From the NCBI GenBank assembly GCA_021806235.1, contig JAJZXU010000026.1, forward strand, positions 62,001-126,000: DNA of 64,000 nucleotides, read 5' to 3'. A program made the translations under genes and the position numbers. Shown here piece by piece: positions 25,206 to 34,585 of this stretch. This DNA is from Thermoplasmata archaeon (GTDB lineage Archaea; Thermoplasmatota; Thermoplasmata; Thermoplasmatales; Thermoplasmataceae). The notes under the pieces are model-generated. The model did not search any database, was not told where the DNA came from, and saw only the letters and a list, made by a program, of their open reading frames with translations. Position 1 is the stretch's first letter, and the number at the start of each line of letters is the position of its first letter.

Positions 25206-26591
25206 ATGAAAAATTACCAGTTAAAGAGAGTTTTAGGCTTAAAGGAATCAATTATTATCAACCTTGGTGCAATTATCGGTGCCGGTATATTTGTGATTAT
25301 CGGCATAGCCGCTGGAAAGGCCGGGCCTGCTATAATTATATCCATACTGTTATCTGCAATTATTGCAATTTTTACCGGTTTAAGTTTTTCTGAAATTGCC
25401 AGCCATATATCAAAGGAAGGTGGTGTATACGAATATGCAAAGGAATCATTCAGGCCATCAGCGGGTTTTATAGGCGGTACTATGTGGACGTTTTCCAATA
25501 TGATTGCAATATCTGCGGTTTCATTGAGTCTTGGAAGTTACATAAATTCATTATTCAAAATACACATAAATCTAATATTCCTGGGCATACCCGTAATAAT
25601 AATATTCTCTATTTTAAACATTCTGGGAATAAAAAATTCCACAAAAACCCTAACAATACTTGTAATGGTAAATATAGTTATTCTGGTCATATTTATTATA
25701 ACCGGCATATTCTATTTCCACGCAAGCCATTTTACTAATTTTTATCCACACGGATTTAATGGAATTATGGAGGGGTCGGCATTAATATTTTTTGCATTTA
25801 CCGGTTTTTCAAGGATAACAACTGTGGGCGATGAGGTAAAAAATCCGGAAAAAACCATACCAAAAGCGATAATCATATCAATAATAATTTCTGCATTGCT
25901 TTATATTACTATAGCCATTGTTGCAATTGGCCTGATACCGTATAAAAATCTGGCACATTCATCTGCACCACTATCAGCTGCAATTGGAGTTCTGCATAAT
26001 TATTACCTAGATATCATCATAGCTATCGGTGGCATAACCGCAACTGCAGGTGTTACTTTAACTGGAATTCTCGGGACAAGCAGGGTTCTATATGCTATGG
26101 GAAGGGATGATGAAATACCAAAAAAATTTGGCCATATAGATAAATATGCAACCCCGGTTTATTCGGTTATGCTATCAGCAACAATAAGTATAATTTTTGT
26201 TTATTTTGTTGGATTCTCTACAATTATTGAAGCGTCAAATGTATCCGTTTTAATTGCCTATTCAATAATAAATATATCCGCAGTAATACTGTGGAGCAAG
26301 TTAAAAAATGAAAATCCAAAGCATTTAAGGGAAAATAAATATTTTTTTATAATACCCATGGCGGGTGTTGTAACAATACTTGTTACCATAAGTTACCTGG
26401 GTTTACCGGCCATAGAAATAAGCCTGGCAGTTTTACTGATAATTTCCATGATTTATTCTATAAAATATTTGTTGATAACTAAGGGATATATAAAGCACAT
26501 AGAGAAAGCCATACCTAAAACAACCATAGTAAGGGTAATTGGAAAAAGTAGAAATATAATAAAAAGCAATAAAAATAAAAAAAATTTATAA
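25206..26591 (+). CDS. APC-family amino-acid permease
   Basis: A 461-residue protein with twelve hydrophobic segments. The first segment contains GAIIGAGIFVIIGIAAGKAGPA, with the unwound GxG motif that binds the amino-acid backbone. FTGFSRITTVGDEVKNPEKTIP is the typical sixth-segment and loop signature. The C-terminus is basic. Likely proton-coupled amino-acid uptake. It diverges from polX across 68 bases and converges with another permease gene with a four-base gap. Confidence 0.9.
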   Translation: MKNYQLKRVLGLKESIIINLGAIIGAGIFVIIGIAAGKAGPAIIISILLSAIIAIFTGLSFSEIASHISKEGGVYEYAKESFRPSAGFIGGTMWTFSNMIAISAVSLSLGSYINSLFKIHINLIFLGIPVIIIFSILNILGIKNSTKTLTILVMVNIVILVIFIITGIFYFHASHFTNFYPHGFNGIMEGSALIFFAFTGFSRITTVGDEVKNPEKTIPKAIIISIIISALLYITIAIVAIGLIPYKNLAHSSAPLSAAIGVLHNYYLDIIIAIGGITATAGVTLTGILGTSRVLYAMGRDDEIPKKFGHIDKYATPVYSVMLSATISIIFVYFVGFSTIIEASNVSVLIAYSIINISAVILWSKLKNENPKHLRENKYFFIIPMAGVVTILVTISYLGLPAIEISLAVLLIISMIYSIKYLLITKGYIKHIEKAIPKTTIVRVIGKSRNIIKSNKNKKNL

Positions 26592-26595
26592 ATTT

Positions 26596-28221
26596 TTAAT
26601 CAACCAGTACATCCGTTTCCATTACCTTTTCTTTCGGGGCAGATTTTAATCCTATAGCCCAGAAAGCTGCAGCATAGAAAACTAATACTAAATAGTCGTA
26701 GGGATAGGCTATTAAATTTGTACCGCCTGTTGGAGTACCACCAAAATATGACAGAACTATTAAACCTATTAAATAGAGTGGTATCCATATAGAATTTTTC
26801 AGGTTTAAATTTTTGAAATCCTTTTTATATGCCTGATATAGAAAGATCAGTGAACCTGCCAGTGTGGCACCCAGAGCATACATTGTTGTTGGGTATGTAG
26901 CCCAGTAAATTAGATATGTTGCTATTATAAATGCAGAAAATGACCACAGCACTGGATATGGTATTTTAAATGGTCTCTCAACATCCGGATATAATTTTCT
27001 CAAAACCGGTAATGATAATGAAGCTATTGCAAAATTAGCTACAGCGGCAACAACAACAAAATCAACCAGTGCATACCATGATGGCAGTGGTACCAGGAAT
27101 ATTATTGCCAGTATAACAGATAAAATTAATGCGACATATGGTGCCCCATGTTTATTTGTTTTTTTGAATATTTTTGGTAGGGCATTCTCCTCCGAATAAC
27201 CAAATATAATCCTGCTTGAACCGGTAAGGTAAATACCTAAAGTACCTCCCGGTGAGAAGATAGCAAATAATACAAATACAACTATCAATGCTGTTAAAAG
27301 TCCACCAACACCAGCAGGTACAAACGGTATATTTGCTCTCATTATATCCGCAAGAGGTGAACCCCTGGCTGCAACATATGCCCAGTCTCCTGCAGGTTTA
27401 TTAAACCCTGCCCAGCTGACAGTGCCCACTATGACAATAGCCATTCCTATATATAACAAACTCTGTATAGCGAGTACCGAACCTATAATTTTTGGCATTG
27501 TTTTGCTGGGATTTTTAACCTCACCTGCCATATCTGCAACCTGCCTGTATCCACCGAATGCAAATAATATGCCGGATGCGGGTATTGCTATGAATATTCC
27601 ACCTATTGATGGTGCAAATGTTGGTGTGGTGAAATCTGATGGATGGAATATAAACAGTGGCAATATAACTATAAACCCTACAACAATACCTATTTTTACC
27701 CATGTTAAAACTTTATTAAACTTACCGAATCTTGCTATACCGACCATATTCAATGCAAAGAACCCAAGCATTAATAATATGGATAATAAAATACCGTAGC
27801 CGGTAAGTATAGCAAGCTTCGAATTATATAAAAATGGGAAATAAAACGAAGCATATGTTGATACTGCAACAGCTTCAATTGCTGGAATTGTGGCAGCCCA
27901 TATTAACAACGCCCATCCTGATAAAAAGCCACCATATGACCCATATGAATAATAGGCTATTCTTGCACTTATACCTGATCTGGGAAACATTGCTGAGTAT
28001 TCTGCGAATGGTAACGTTACCAGAATAATAAATGCCGCCGTTAAAATCCATGAAATTATTACCGCAGGGCCAGCATATGCTGTTCCACCTGCAGCTGCAA
28101 ATAATATACCGGAGCCAACAGCACCACCGACACCGAACATTATGGCATCGTGTGTTGTCATTCCTCTCTTTAATCCAGTTTTTGTTTTACCTGTTTCAAT
28201 GTTTGTTTTATCGATATCCAT
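26596..28221 (-). CDS. Amino-acid/polyamine permease (APC superfamily)
   Basis: A 541-residue permease with about twelve to fourteen segments. It starts with MFGVGGAVGSGILFAAAGGTAYAGPA, an APC first-segment glycine motif. FAFGGYRQVADMAGEVKNPSKTMP matches the same region of the neighbouring permease, so they are distant paralogs. The ending is hydrophilic. It belongs to the larger GABA/amino-acid permease-like subgroup. Substrate cannot be named. TATA-like sequences cluster at 28230-28260. Confidence 0.88.
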   Translation of the reverse strand: MDIDKTNIETGKTKTGLKRGMTTHDAIMFGVGGAVGSGILFAAAGGTAYAGPAVIISWILTAAFIILVTLPFAEYSAMFPRSGISARIAYYSYGSYGGFLSGWALLIWAATIPAIEAVAVSTYASFYFPFLYNSKLAILTGYGILLSILLMLGFFALNMVGIARFGKFNKVLTWVKIGIVVGFIVILPLFIFHPSDFTTPTFAPSIGGIFIAIPASGILFAFGGYRQVADMAGEVKNPSKTMPKIIGSVLAIQSLLYIGMAIVIVGTVSWAGFNKPAGDWAYVAARGSPLADIMRANIPFVPAGVGGLLTALIVVFVLFAIFSPGGTLGIYLTGSSRIIFGYSEENALPKIFKKTNKHGAPYVALILSVILAIIFLVPLPSWYALVDFVVVAAVANFAIASLSLPVLRKLYPDVERPFKIPYPVLWSFSAFIIATYLIYWATYPTTMYALGATLAGSLIFLYQAYKKDFKNLNLKNSIWIPLYLIGLIVLSYFGGTPTGGTNLIAYPYDYLVLVFYAAAFWAIGLKSAPKEKVMETDVLVD

Positions 28222-28457
28222 AAAACATGGATAAGAATATTATATAATAAAGTTACTGTATATTTTTAAATTATATAATAGATATTTATAAATTTTTGAG
28301 TAATTTTTATTATTGTTGATATTAGATAGGTAAAAAAATGTCAATATATAATTTAGGATTTATTATAGTTTGTGTGATAATATTTATCATACATTTAAAG
28401 AAATAAATTTATTTCCGCCGTATTAATTTAAGTACGATGATTATATAATAATTTACA

Positions 28458-28697
28458 ATGACTGCACTGAACGAAAGGGATTATGAAAGATTTACATGGA
28501 AATACAAGAAAATATTGCTTCCGGCAGGTATAATTATAATAATTCTGAGAATAATAATATCATATACTAATATTAATCTACCATTATTTTTAATTGACAT
28601 TCTGACCATACTTGATATTATAGGGTTTTTATTTATTATTCAAATATTTATTTTATACAGGTTCAAAAATGATATAAGAAAGTTAAATAGAAAATAA
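28458..28697 (+). CDS. Small two-segment membrane protein
   Basis: A 79-residue protein with two hydrophobic segments (about 20-35 and 40-67), separated by a short NINLP loop. It begins with a charged NERDYERFTWKYKK and ends with a basic RFKNDIRKLNRK. Both termini are therefore probably cytoplasmic. I know no family. A TATA-like run is at 28435-28447. It is alone, in a spacer between the permease and isocitrate dehydrogenase. Confidence 0.55.
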   Translation: MTALNERDYERFTWKYKKILLPAGIIIIILRIIISYTNINLPLFLIDILTILDIIGFLFIIQIFILYRFKNDIRKLNRK

Positions 28698-28795
28698 TCT
28701 AAATTATGAGATATACCGGTAAAAATATAAGTTATATATTGCCTGTATAATGTTATAAATAATTATGTTAACAGTGTAAAATTAATTATAAAAAA

Positions 28796-29974
28796 TTATA
28801 AATTTTCTATAATATCAACAAGACTTCTCCCAAATTCTTTAGTTCCTAAAGGTTCAACGTTGAAAAATCTTGCAACATCATTTGTTACTTTCTTTTCCTC
28901 TATGGATTTTCCTATTGCCTTTTCTATTACATCATGTGCCTCATGCCAGTTCATGTATTTTAACATTAACTGTGCCCCCCTTATCAGGCCTAAAGGATCT
29001 GCTATATTTTTACCTGCATATTTCGGTGCTGTACCATGGACAGCCTCAAACATTGCACCGTTGTCACCGACATTTGCCCCACCTAAAGTTCCTATGTTTC
29101 CTATTAAAGCACCTGCAGCATCGGATAAATAATCACCATCTATATTTGGTGCCAGTATAACCTCATAATTTTCTGGCCTTGTTATAATCTGCTGGAACAT
29201 GTTATCTGCTATAATATCACTTATTAAAATCTTATTTTCATCATCCCTTGAAACATAATCTCCATATTCATTTTCCAGTGTTTCATATGCCCATTCCCTG
29301 AATGCACCTTCTGTGTATTTCATCACGTTGCCCTTATGCATTATTGTAAGTTTTTTCTTATTGTTCTCTATTGCAAATTTAATTGCTGCCCTTGTAATCC
29401 TCTGGGTTTTATATTTATTTATGGGTTTTATGCCTATACCCGTATCCTTACCAAAATCTATATTAAATTTTGTTTTAAAGAAATCTTTTATTTCCTCATT
29501 CTCTTTACTATCAAATTTCCATTCATATCCAAGGTATAAATCATCTGTATTTTCCCTAAATATTGTTAAATTAACCCTTTCCGGGTGTTTTAACGGGCTT
29601 TCCAGGCCATTCATATATGTTACTGGCCTTATATTTGAATACAGGTCGAGCATCTGTCTTATTCTTACATTAATGGATTTAAACCCCTCACCTATAGGTG
29701 TTCCTAACGGTGCCTTTAACAGTACCCTGTATTTTAATATATCATTCTGTGACTCTTCCGGAAATCTATCATTTTTTTCCTTCAAAGCCTTATCTCCTAT
29801 TAAAACCTCTTTCCACATTATTTTTTTATTTTTATATGCTTTTTTTACTGCCGCATTAACAACTTTCCTTGCGGCATCCATTATTTCCGGACCTATTCCA
29901 TCACCATCGGTATATAATATTACTGGATCATCCGGGACTATCCATTTATCATTTTCAAATTTTATGTCTCCCAT
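28796..29974 (-). CDS. icd: Isocitrate dehydrogenase, NADP-type
   Basis: Oxidatively decarboxylates isocitrate to 2-oxoglutarate. The 392-residue chain has the substrate-binding motif SINVRIRQMLDLYSNIRPV, where the serine is the phosphorylatable position in E. coli. DNMFQQIITRPENYEVILAP contains the metal-binding aspartates. In the cofactor region HGTAPKYAGKNIADP, the Lys-Tyr pair matches NADP-dependent enzymes and not the aspartate of NAD-linked relatives. A TATA-like stretch at 29991-30000 lies close before the ATG. The enzyme is a core part of the citric acid cycle genes in this window. Confidence 0.94.
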   Translation of the reverse strand: MGDIKFENDKWIVPDDPVILYTDGDGIGPEIMDAARKVVNAAVKKAYKNKKIMWKEVLIGDKALKEKNDRFPEESQNDILKYRVLLKAPLGTPIGEGFKSINVRIRQMLDLYSNIRPVTYMNGLESPLKHPERVNLTIFRENTDDLYLGYEWKFDSKENEEIKDFFKTKFNIDFGKDTGIGIKPINKYKTQRITRAAIKFAIENNKKKLTIMHKGNVMKYTEGAFREWAYETLENEYGDYVSRDDENKILISDIIADNMFQQIITRPENYEVILAPNIDGDYLSDAAGALIGNIGTLGGANVGDNGAMFEAVHGTAPKYAGKNIADPLGLIRGAQLMLKYMNWHEAHDVIEKAIGKSIEEKKVTNDVARFFNVEPLGTKEFGRSLVDIIENL

Positions 29975-30431
29975 TATATCATCGAAATGTTATATTATAT
30001 CATATTATTAATATTTCCCTTATAACAAAATTTTTATTTCCAATTTAAACCGTAATCCACAATTTTTTGATCGTGTACAGAATTATGTGTAACAGGCAAT
30101 TGCAATTATAGATACTATGGGCGATAAAGAATTTGAAGATGTTAAAAAATTAATATAATTTTGGTGGTGATAATTATTTATTATTCAATATATTTAGCAA
30201 CAATTGAATAATATTGGGAAATTTAGAAATAAATTTCATGTATACAGAATAAAAAGGCAAATAATATTATAGTGTTGGACATAAGAAATTATCCTTTATA
30301 TCTATTAGGAATGGGCTATCCGCAACGATTTGCTAAACTTAAAGATAGCAAAATGAAGTGTCTGTGACTATAAATAATAAAAATACATCAATATGATAAT
30401 GAAAAAAATCCACAAAATTAAGGGCGGTAGA
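29975..30431. other. Gene-poor, decayed stretch with reading-frame remnants
   Basis: This 457-base stretch is AT-rich with no complete gene. Two short remnants are visible on the plus strand. At 30097-30159 a frame reads about 20 residues ending GDKEFEDVKKLI. At 30258-30367 a frame of about 35 residues contains YLLGMGYPQRFAKLKDSKMK before a stop. The latter vaguely recalls IS4-type transposases, in which a GYP motif is followed by a short helix and FLMR. Both lack starts and conserved neighbours, so I treat the region as degraded DNA. Confidence 0.4.
30258..30367 (+). pseudogene. Possible transposase remnant
   Basis: The frame is open at 30258-30364 and ends at TGA 30365-30367. It includes IIVLDIRNYPLYLLGMGYPQ followed by RFAKLKDSKMKCL. 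This arrangement resembles the DDE-transposase segment with DxGYP and a following basic helix. Only about 35 residues survive and no inverted repeats were found, so the call is weak. A search with this fragment would settle it. Confidence 0.25.
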
Positions 30432-30842
30432 TCAAATAGCCGGAGCCGCCAATAATATCGTTGCCAAAAACATCATGGGAATGGATAAAATCCCAATTTT
30501 TACAGATATTTTATCGTTTTTTATAACAATATAATTAATAGGTATTAATATAAGTCCTATTATGATTGAACTTAATAAGCTATTAATAAGATAATAAGAC
30601 CTGGGGAAAACACTCTCAGGAATTAAATATGGATGAAACTGTAATACAATCAAAATTACAAATGCTATTAATATTGAAAACATAATGGATTTTACTGTAG
30701 ATGGTTTTGGGAGAAATTTTTTGTATACCATAAATACTAAAATTGTTGGAATAGCCCAGACAAACAGTGTAAAAATATTTGGGGTAAACAGTGTAAAAAT
30801 ATTTGGGTTTACTGAATAATATAAACTATTTAAATTTAACAT
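30432..30842 (-). CDS. Small polytopic membrane protein with 24-base internal duplication
   Basis: A 136-residue hydrophobic protein with about four membrane segments and no known family. The N-terminus contains an exact octapeptide-scale repeat, NIFTLFTP followed by NIFTLFVW, from a 24-base tandem duplication at 30762-30807. GGTGAGGTGTAAAA directly before the ATG is an unusually strong ribosome-binding site. It overlaps the stop of the preceding gene (30852-31196), so the two form a translationally coupled pair. Function is unknown. Confidence 0.65.
   Translation of the reverse strand: MLNLNSLYYSVNPNIFTLFTPNIFTLFVWAIPTILVFMVYKKFLPKPSTVKSIMFSILIAFVILIVLQFHPYLIPESVFPRSYYLINSLLSSIIIGLILIPINYIVIKNDKISVKIGILSIPMMFLATILLAAPAI
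30762..30807. repeat. 24-base tandem duplication inside a membrane-protein gene
   Basis: The unit beginning AAACAGTGTAAAAATATTTG at 30762 is repeated from 30786, with the second copy nearly complete. The length is a multiple of three and keeps the reading frame, adding eight residues to the membrane protein encoded on the minus strand. A near-exact copy implies a recent event. Confidence 0.85.
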
Positions 30843-30851
30843 TTTTACACC

Positions 30852-31196
30852 TCACCATATATATTCTCTATAGCAATCGTTAGAATCCGCAGGTATTTTG
30901 CCATTAAGCACTATTTTATTATTTACAATTACATTTATAAGCCATTTTACTTCATAATAACTATTGTTTATATTTACTTTCAATATATTATTACATGATA
31001 ATATGCTATAATTATCTATTTTATAATAGTTAAATTTTGAATTTATAATATTTTTTATTACATTGGCATCATTTACATTATAACCCTTTCCGTTTTTTAA
31101 TGATGGTGTAGATACAGAATTAATACTTGATTGTGATGTTTTACTTACATCTGCAACAGTATTAAAACCCGCCATTAAGAATATACCTATACCCAT
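30852..31196 (-). CDS. Possible secreted or membrane-attached protein, unknown
   Basis: A 114-residue protein starting MGIGIFLMAGFNTVADVS, a short hydrophobic N-terminus that may act as a weak signal or anchor. The rest is rich in Asn, Ser, Tyr and Lys with two cysteines (SILSCNNIL, SNDCYR) that could form a disulfide outside the cell. I do not recognise it. Its stop codon lies in the ribosome-binding region of the following small membrane protein gene, so the pair is probably one operon. It sits in a decayed stretch between icd and acnA. Confidence 0.55.
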   Translation of the reverse strand: MGIGIFLMAGFNTVADVSKTSQSSINSVSTPSLKNGKGYNVNDANVIKNIINSKFNYYKIDNYSILSCNNILKVNINNSYYEVKWLINVIVNNKIVLNGKIPADSNDCYREYIW

Positions 31197-31591
31197 AACG
31201 ATATCAACACATAGATATATAAATAATTTATTAACGAAACAGTATATAAATTTAAAACATACTGTATAGATATTTTCTTAAAAATTCCGGTTTTATATAT
31301 AAAAACAATTATTTTATATTATTCAGCAATAAATTTATCCAATATAAAAAAGATAATATATTATTGCATAGGCCATAAAAAATAGAATAATTGTATTTAC
31401 ATTCTATTGGAGCAATTTATCGGTAAAAATATTATGGCATAGCCATAGACAAACAATAATTATTTAATTAAATGCAGTAAGATAAAGACTTAAGTTGTTA
31501 ATACCACATCATTAAAAGCACTCAAAATTAGAGGGAGTACATAATTTTGTGCAAATAACAAAATTAAAATTTAAAATGATTATAATGGTAT
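31197..31591. other. 395-base spacer with three perfect inverted repeats before acnA
   Basis: No gene is visible. Three short dyads stand out. AATAGAAT/ATTCTATT occurs at 31381-31408 with a 12-base loop. TATGGC/GCCATA occurs at 31433-31447 with a three-base loop. AATTTTGT/ACAAAATT occurs at 31543-31565 with a seven-base loop. The last is about 27 bases before the aconitase start, overlapping its promoter zone. They may be regulator sites, RNA hairpins or relics of a mobile element. Confidence 0.4.
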
Positions 31592-34105
31592 ATGGAAATT
31601 ATAAAAGAAAAATTTAATTTTAATGGAAAAATACTGGATTATTATCCATTGAAACAGCTTGAGGATAAATATAATATTGATAATTTGCCTTATTCATTAA
31701 AAATTTTACTGGAAAATGTTTTGAGGAATTATGATAACAAAGATATAAATGAAAAATCTATAGATAATATTGCATCAATGAAAACAGATTCGGAAATTGC
31801 ATTTAAACCATCCAGAGTTGTTTTTCAGGATTATACTGGAGTACCAATACTTGTGGATTTTGCAGCAATGAGATCATACTTCAGGGAAAATAATATGGAT
31901 CCTGAAAAGGTTAATCCTGTCAATAAATCTGATATGGTAATAGACCACTCAATAATAATTGACTCATTTAAGGGTGAGGAGCCATTAATAGTAAATATGA
32001 AGGATGAATTCGAAAGGAATAAGGAAAGATATGACTTCTTAAAATGGTCACAGAAATCATTTAAAAATGTAACCATTGTACCCCCGGGACATGGCATAAT
32101 ACACCAGATAAATTTAGAATATTTGTCATCAGTTGCAGTGGTAAAGAATAATGAAATATTCCCGGAAAGCCTGATAGGTGCAGACTCACACACAACAATG
32201 ATTGGTGGCATAGGAGTTTTAGGCTGGGGTGTTGGTGGCCTGGAAGCCGAGGCTTCAATGTTAAATGAACCATACTTTATGAATTTGCCAGAGGTTGTTG
32301 GTGTAAACATAAAAGGCAAAATTAATACCGGTGTTACCCCAACAGATATTGTATTATATATAGTTAAAACTCTCAGGAGTAACAACGTTGTTGGTAAATT
32401 TGTTGAATTTTTTGGCAATATTTCTGAATTAACTGCACAGGACAGGGCAACAATATCAAACATGTCACCTGAATATGGTGCAACTATAGGATATTTCCCG
32501 GTTGATGAGGAAACGCTAAAATATATAAAAGGTACAGACAGAAATTCTGAAATTGTGGAAAAATATTTTAAATTACAGGGTTTATATTACAACGGTGGCA
32601 AAAAATATAGTAAGATTATAGATGTTAATTTATCCGAGGTGGAGAGTTCTGTTGCGGGACCAAAAAATCCCGATGAACTGATAAATATAAAAGATTTAAA
32701 AAATAGGGCAAAAGAAATAATTAATGGCGGGAAAGATGGTGAAAAAATAAAAAACGGCTCTATCGTTATTTCAGCAATAACAAGCTGCACAAATACATCA
32801 GATCCTACCGTCATGATCGGTGCCGGTATTTTAGCAAAAAAGGCATATGAAAACAATTTAATCTCTAAAGATTACGTTAAAACGAGCCTTGCACCCGGAT
32901 CAAAAGTTGTTACAGAATATCTTAAAAGAGCAGATTTATTAACATATTTAAACAAAGTTGGATTTGATATAGTAGGGTATGGATGCACAACATGTATTGG
33001 CAATTCCGGGCCACTGATACCCGAAGTTCAGGATGACATAATAAAAAATAATGTAAAAACATACGCTGTTTTAAGTGGAAACAGAAACTTTGAGGGCAGG
33101 ATAAATCAGTACATAGATGGTGCCTTTCTGGCATCGCCTATATTAGTTGTTGCATTTGCAATAGCAGGCAGAATAGACATAGATTTTCTCAATGAGCCTG
33201 TGGGATATAACAATGGCAAACCGATCTATTTAAAGGATATATGGCCGGGTACAGACGAAATTAAAAAATATTTCCATTTAGCAATGGATCCAGAATCATA
33301 TAAGGAACAGTATTCAGATGTATTTACAGGGGACAGAAACTGGGAATCTCTCACATCAACTGGCGGTTCAATATATAATTTCAGCGATTCAACATATATA
33401 AGAGAACCACCATGGATGTATATGGAACCGGTTAAGGATATAATAAATGGAAGGATACTTGCAGTATTCGGCGATAAAATAACAACAGACCACATATCGC
33501 CGGCCGGACCAATATCAAAAGATTCTGTTGCCGGGAAATATCTATTATCTCTTGGGGTAGAAGAACTGAACACATTTGGATCAAGAAGGGGAAATCATGA
33601 GGTAATGTTGAGGGGAGGTTTCTCAAATCCAAAAATCAGAAATCTGATGGTGAAGAATAGTGGTGGCAATACAGTATATTACCCGGATAAGGTGGAAATG
33701 AGCTTTTACGAAGCAGCAATGAAATATAAGGAAAAGAATGTGCCACTGGTAATATTCGCAGGCAAGCAGTATGGATCCGGTAGTTCAAGAGACTGGGCAG
33801 CCAAGGTGACGGCATTAATGGGAGTAAAGGTTGTAATAGCAGAAAGTTTTGAGAGAATACACAGAAGCAATTTAGTTGATATGGGAGTAATTCCAGTACA
33901 GGTTGAGAAATTGCCTGAACTCACTGGTGATGAAATAATAAACATAAATGGAATAAACGATATATCACTGAACAAAAAACTTGAAATAAAAATAAATGAT
34001 AAAAAAATAAATGGAACTGCTTTAATTAACACAAACGCCGAACTTGATTATATAAAAACCGGAAATATATTGAAATACATATCCAGCAACATGAGAAATA
34101 ATTAA
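31592..34105 (+). CDS. acnA: Aconitate hydratase (AcnA type)
   Basis: Interconverts citrate and isocitrate with a [4Fe-4S] cluster. The 837-residue length and domain order match the AcnA/IRP type with the swivel domain at the C-terminus. The substrate motif GADSHTTMIGG is at 196-206. The cluster ligands are Cys399 (ITSCTNTSD), Cys465 and Cys468 (GCTTCIGNSG). The fourth-domain motifs GDKITTDHISPAG and YGSGSSRDWAAK supply the remaining active-site residues. There is no ribosome-binding site; ATTTAAAA about 20-25 bases upstream fits leaderless transcription. It is a single gene, with a GNAT gene converging one base after its stop. Confidence 0.95.
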   Translation: MEIIKEKFNFNGKILDYYPLKQLEDKYNIDNLPYSLKILLENVLRNYDNKDINEKSIDNIASMKTDSEIAFKPSRVVFQDYTGVPILVDFAAMRSYFRENNMDPEKVNPVNKSDMVIDHSIIIDSFKGEEPLIVNMKDEFERNKERYDFLKWSQKSFKNVTIVPPGHGIIHQINLEYLSSVAVVKNNEIFPESLIGADSHTTMIGGIGVLGWGVGGLEAEASMLNEPYFMNLPEVVGVNIKGKINTGVTPTDIVLYIVKTLRSNNVVGKFVEFFGNISELTAQDRATISNMSPEYGATIGYFPVDEETLKYIKGTDRNSEIVEKYFKLQGLYYNGGKKYSKIIDVNLSEVESSVAGPKNPDELINIKDLKNRAKEIINGGKDGEKIKNGSIVISAITSCTNTSDPTVMIGAGILAKKAYENNLISKDYVKTSLAPGSKVVTEYLKRADLLTYLNKVGFDIVGYGCTTCIGNSGPLIPEVQDDIIKNNVKTYAVLSGNRNFEGRINQYIDGAFLASPILVVAFAIAGRIDIDFLNEPVGYNNGKPIYLKDIWPGTDEIKKYFHLAMDPESYKEQYSDVFTGDRNWESLTSTGGSIYNFSDSTYIREPPWMYMEPVKDIINGRILAVFGDKITTDHISPAGPISKDSVAGKYLLSLGVEELNTFGSRRGNHEVMLRGGFSNPKIRNLMVKNSGGNTVYYPDKVEMSFYEAAMKYKEKNVPLVIFAGKQYGSGSSRDWAAKVTALMGVKVVIAESFERIHRSNLVDMGVIPVQVEKLPELTGDEIININGINDISLNKKLEIKINDKKINGTALINTNAELDYIKTGNILKYISSNMRNN

Positions 34106-34106
34106 C

Positions 34107-34574
34107 TTATTCTATTTTTGAATAAATTTTAATTAATTCCTTAAATCCCATATTTTTATAGAAGTTTATTGCTATTAAGTTCAGTGATGGGAATTCTGCT
34201 GTTATCATCTTCATATCCTTTTTCTGTGCAATCCCCCTCAGTTTCTCCATAAGGGCTTTGCCTATATCCTTTCCCCTGTACTCCGGCATAACATAAAACT
34301 CCCTTATTCTTACCTCATATTTCGGGTCGTAATAAATTCTGAATATTACATCGGATATTAATATACCCACAATTTTCTTGCCGTCCTCGGCCACCAGTAT
34401 AATATGGTCTTCCCTGTTATCTATCATTTTATTTAACTTATTTGCTATTTCAGTTTCATTGCCGGACGATACCTTTAATGCAAAATCAAATTCAGAATTC
34501 AATCTTTTCAACCTTAATAACTCATCCATAACATCATTAATATCTTTTTTTTCCATTAACCTTATATCTGTCAT
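34107..34574 (-). CDS. GNAT-family N-acetyltransferase
   Basis: A 155-residue protein with the GNAT acetyl-CoA pattern. VRIREFYVMPEYRGKDIGKALMEKL holds the pyrophosphate-binding Q/RxxGxG/A-type loop (YRGKDIGKAL), and LIAINFYKNMGFKELI is the typical final strand-helix. The acceptor substrate is unknown; protein N-terminal or small-amine acetylation are possibilities. It starts 12 bases after the malic enzyme stop on the same strand and is probably in its transcript. Confidence 0.87.
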   Translation of the reverse strand: MTDIRLMEKKDINDVMDELLRLKRLNSEFDFALKVSSGNETEIANKLNKMIDNREDHIILVAEDGKKIVGILISDVIFRIYYDPKYEVRIREFYVMPEYRGKDIGKALMEKLRGIAQKKDMKMITAEFPSLNLIAINFYKNMGFKELIKIYSKIE

Positions 34575-34585
34575 TACAACACCCT

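Noticed and set aside
28338-28406. A 22-residue hydrophobic frame (MSIYNLGFIIVCVIIFIIHL) between the permease and the 79-residue membrane protein gene.
   Set aside because: It has no ribosome-binding site or recognisable family, and chance hydrophobic frames of this size are common in A/T-rich DNA.
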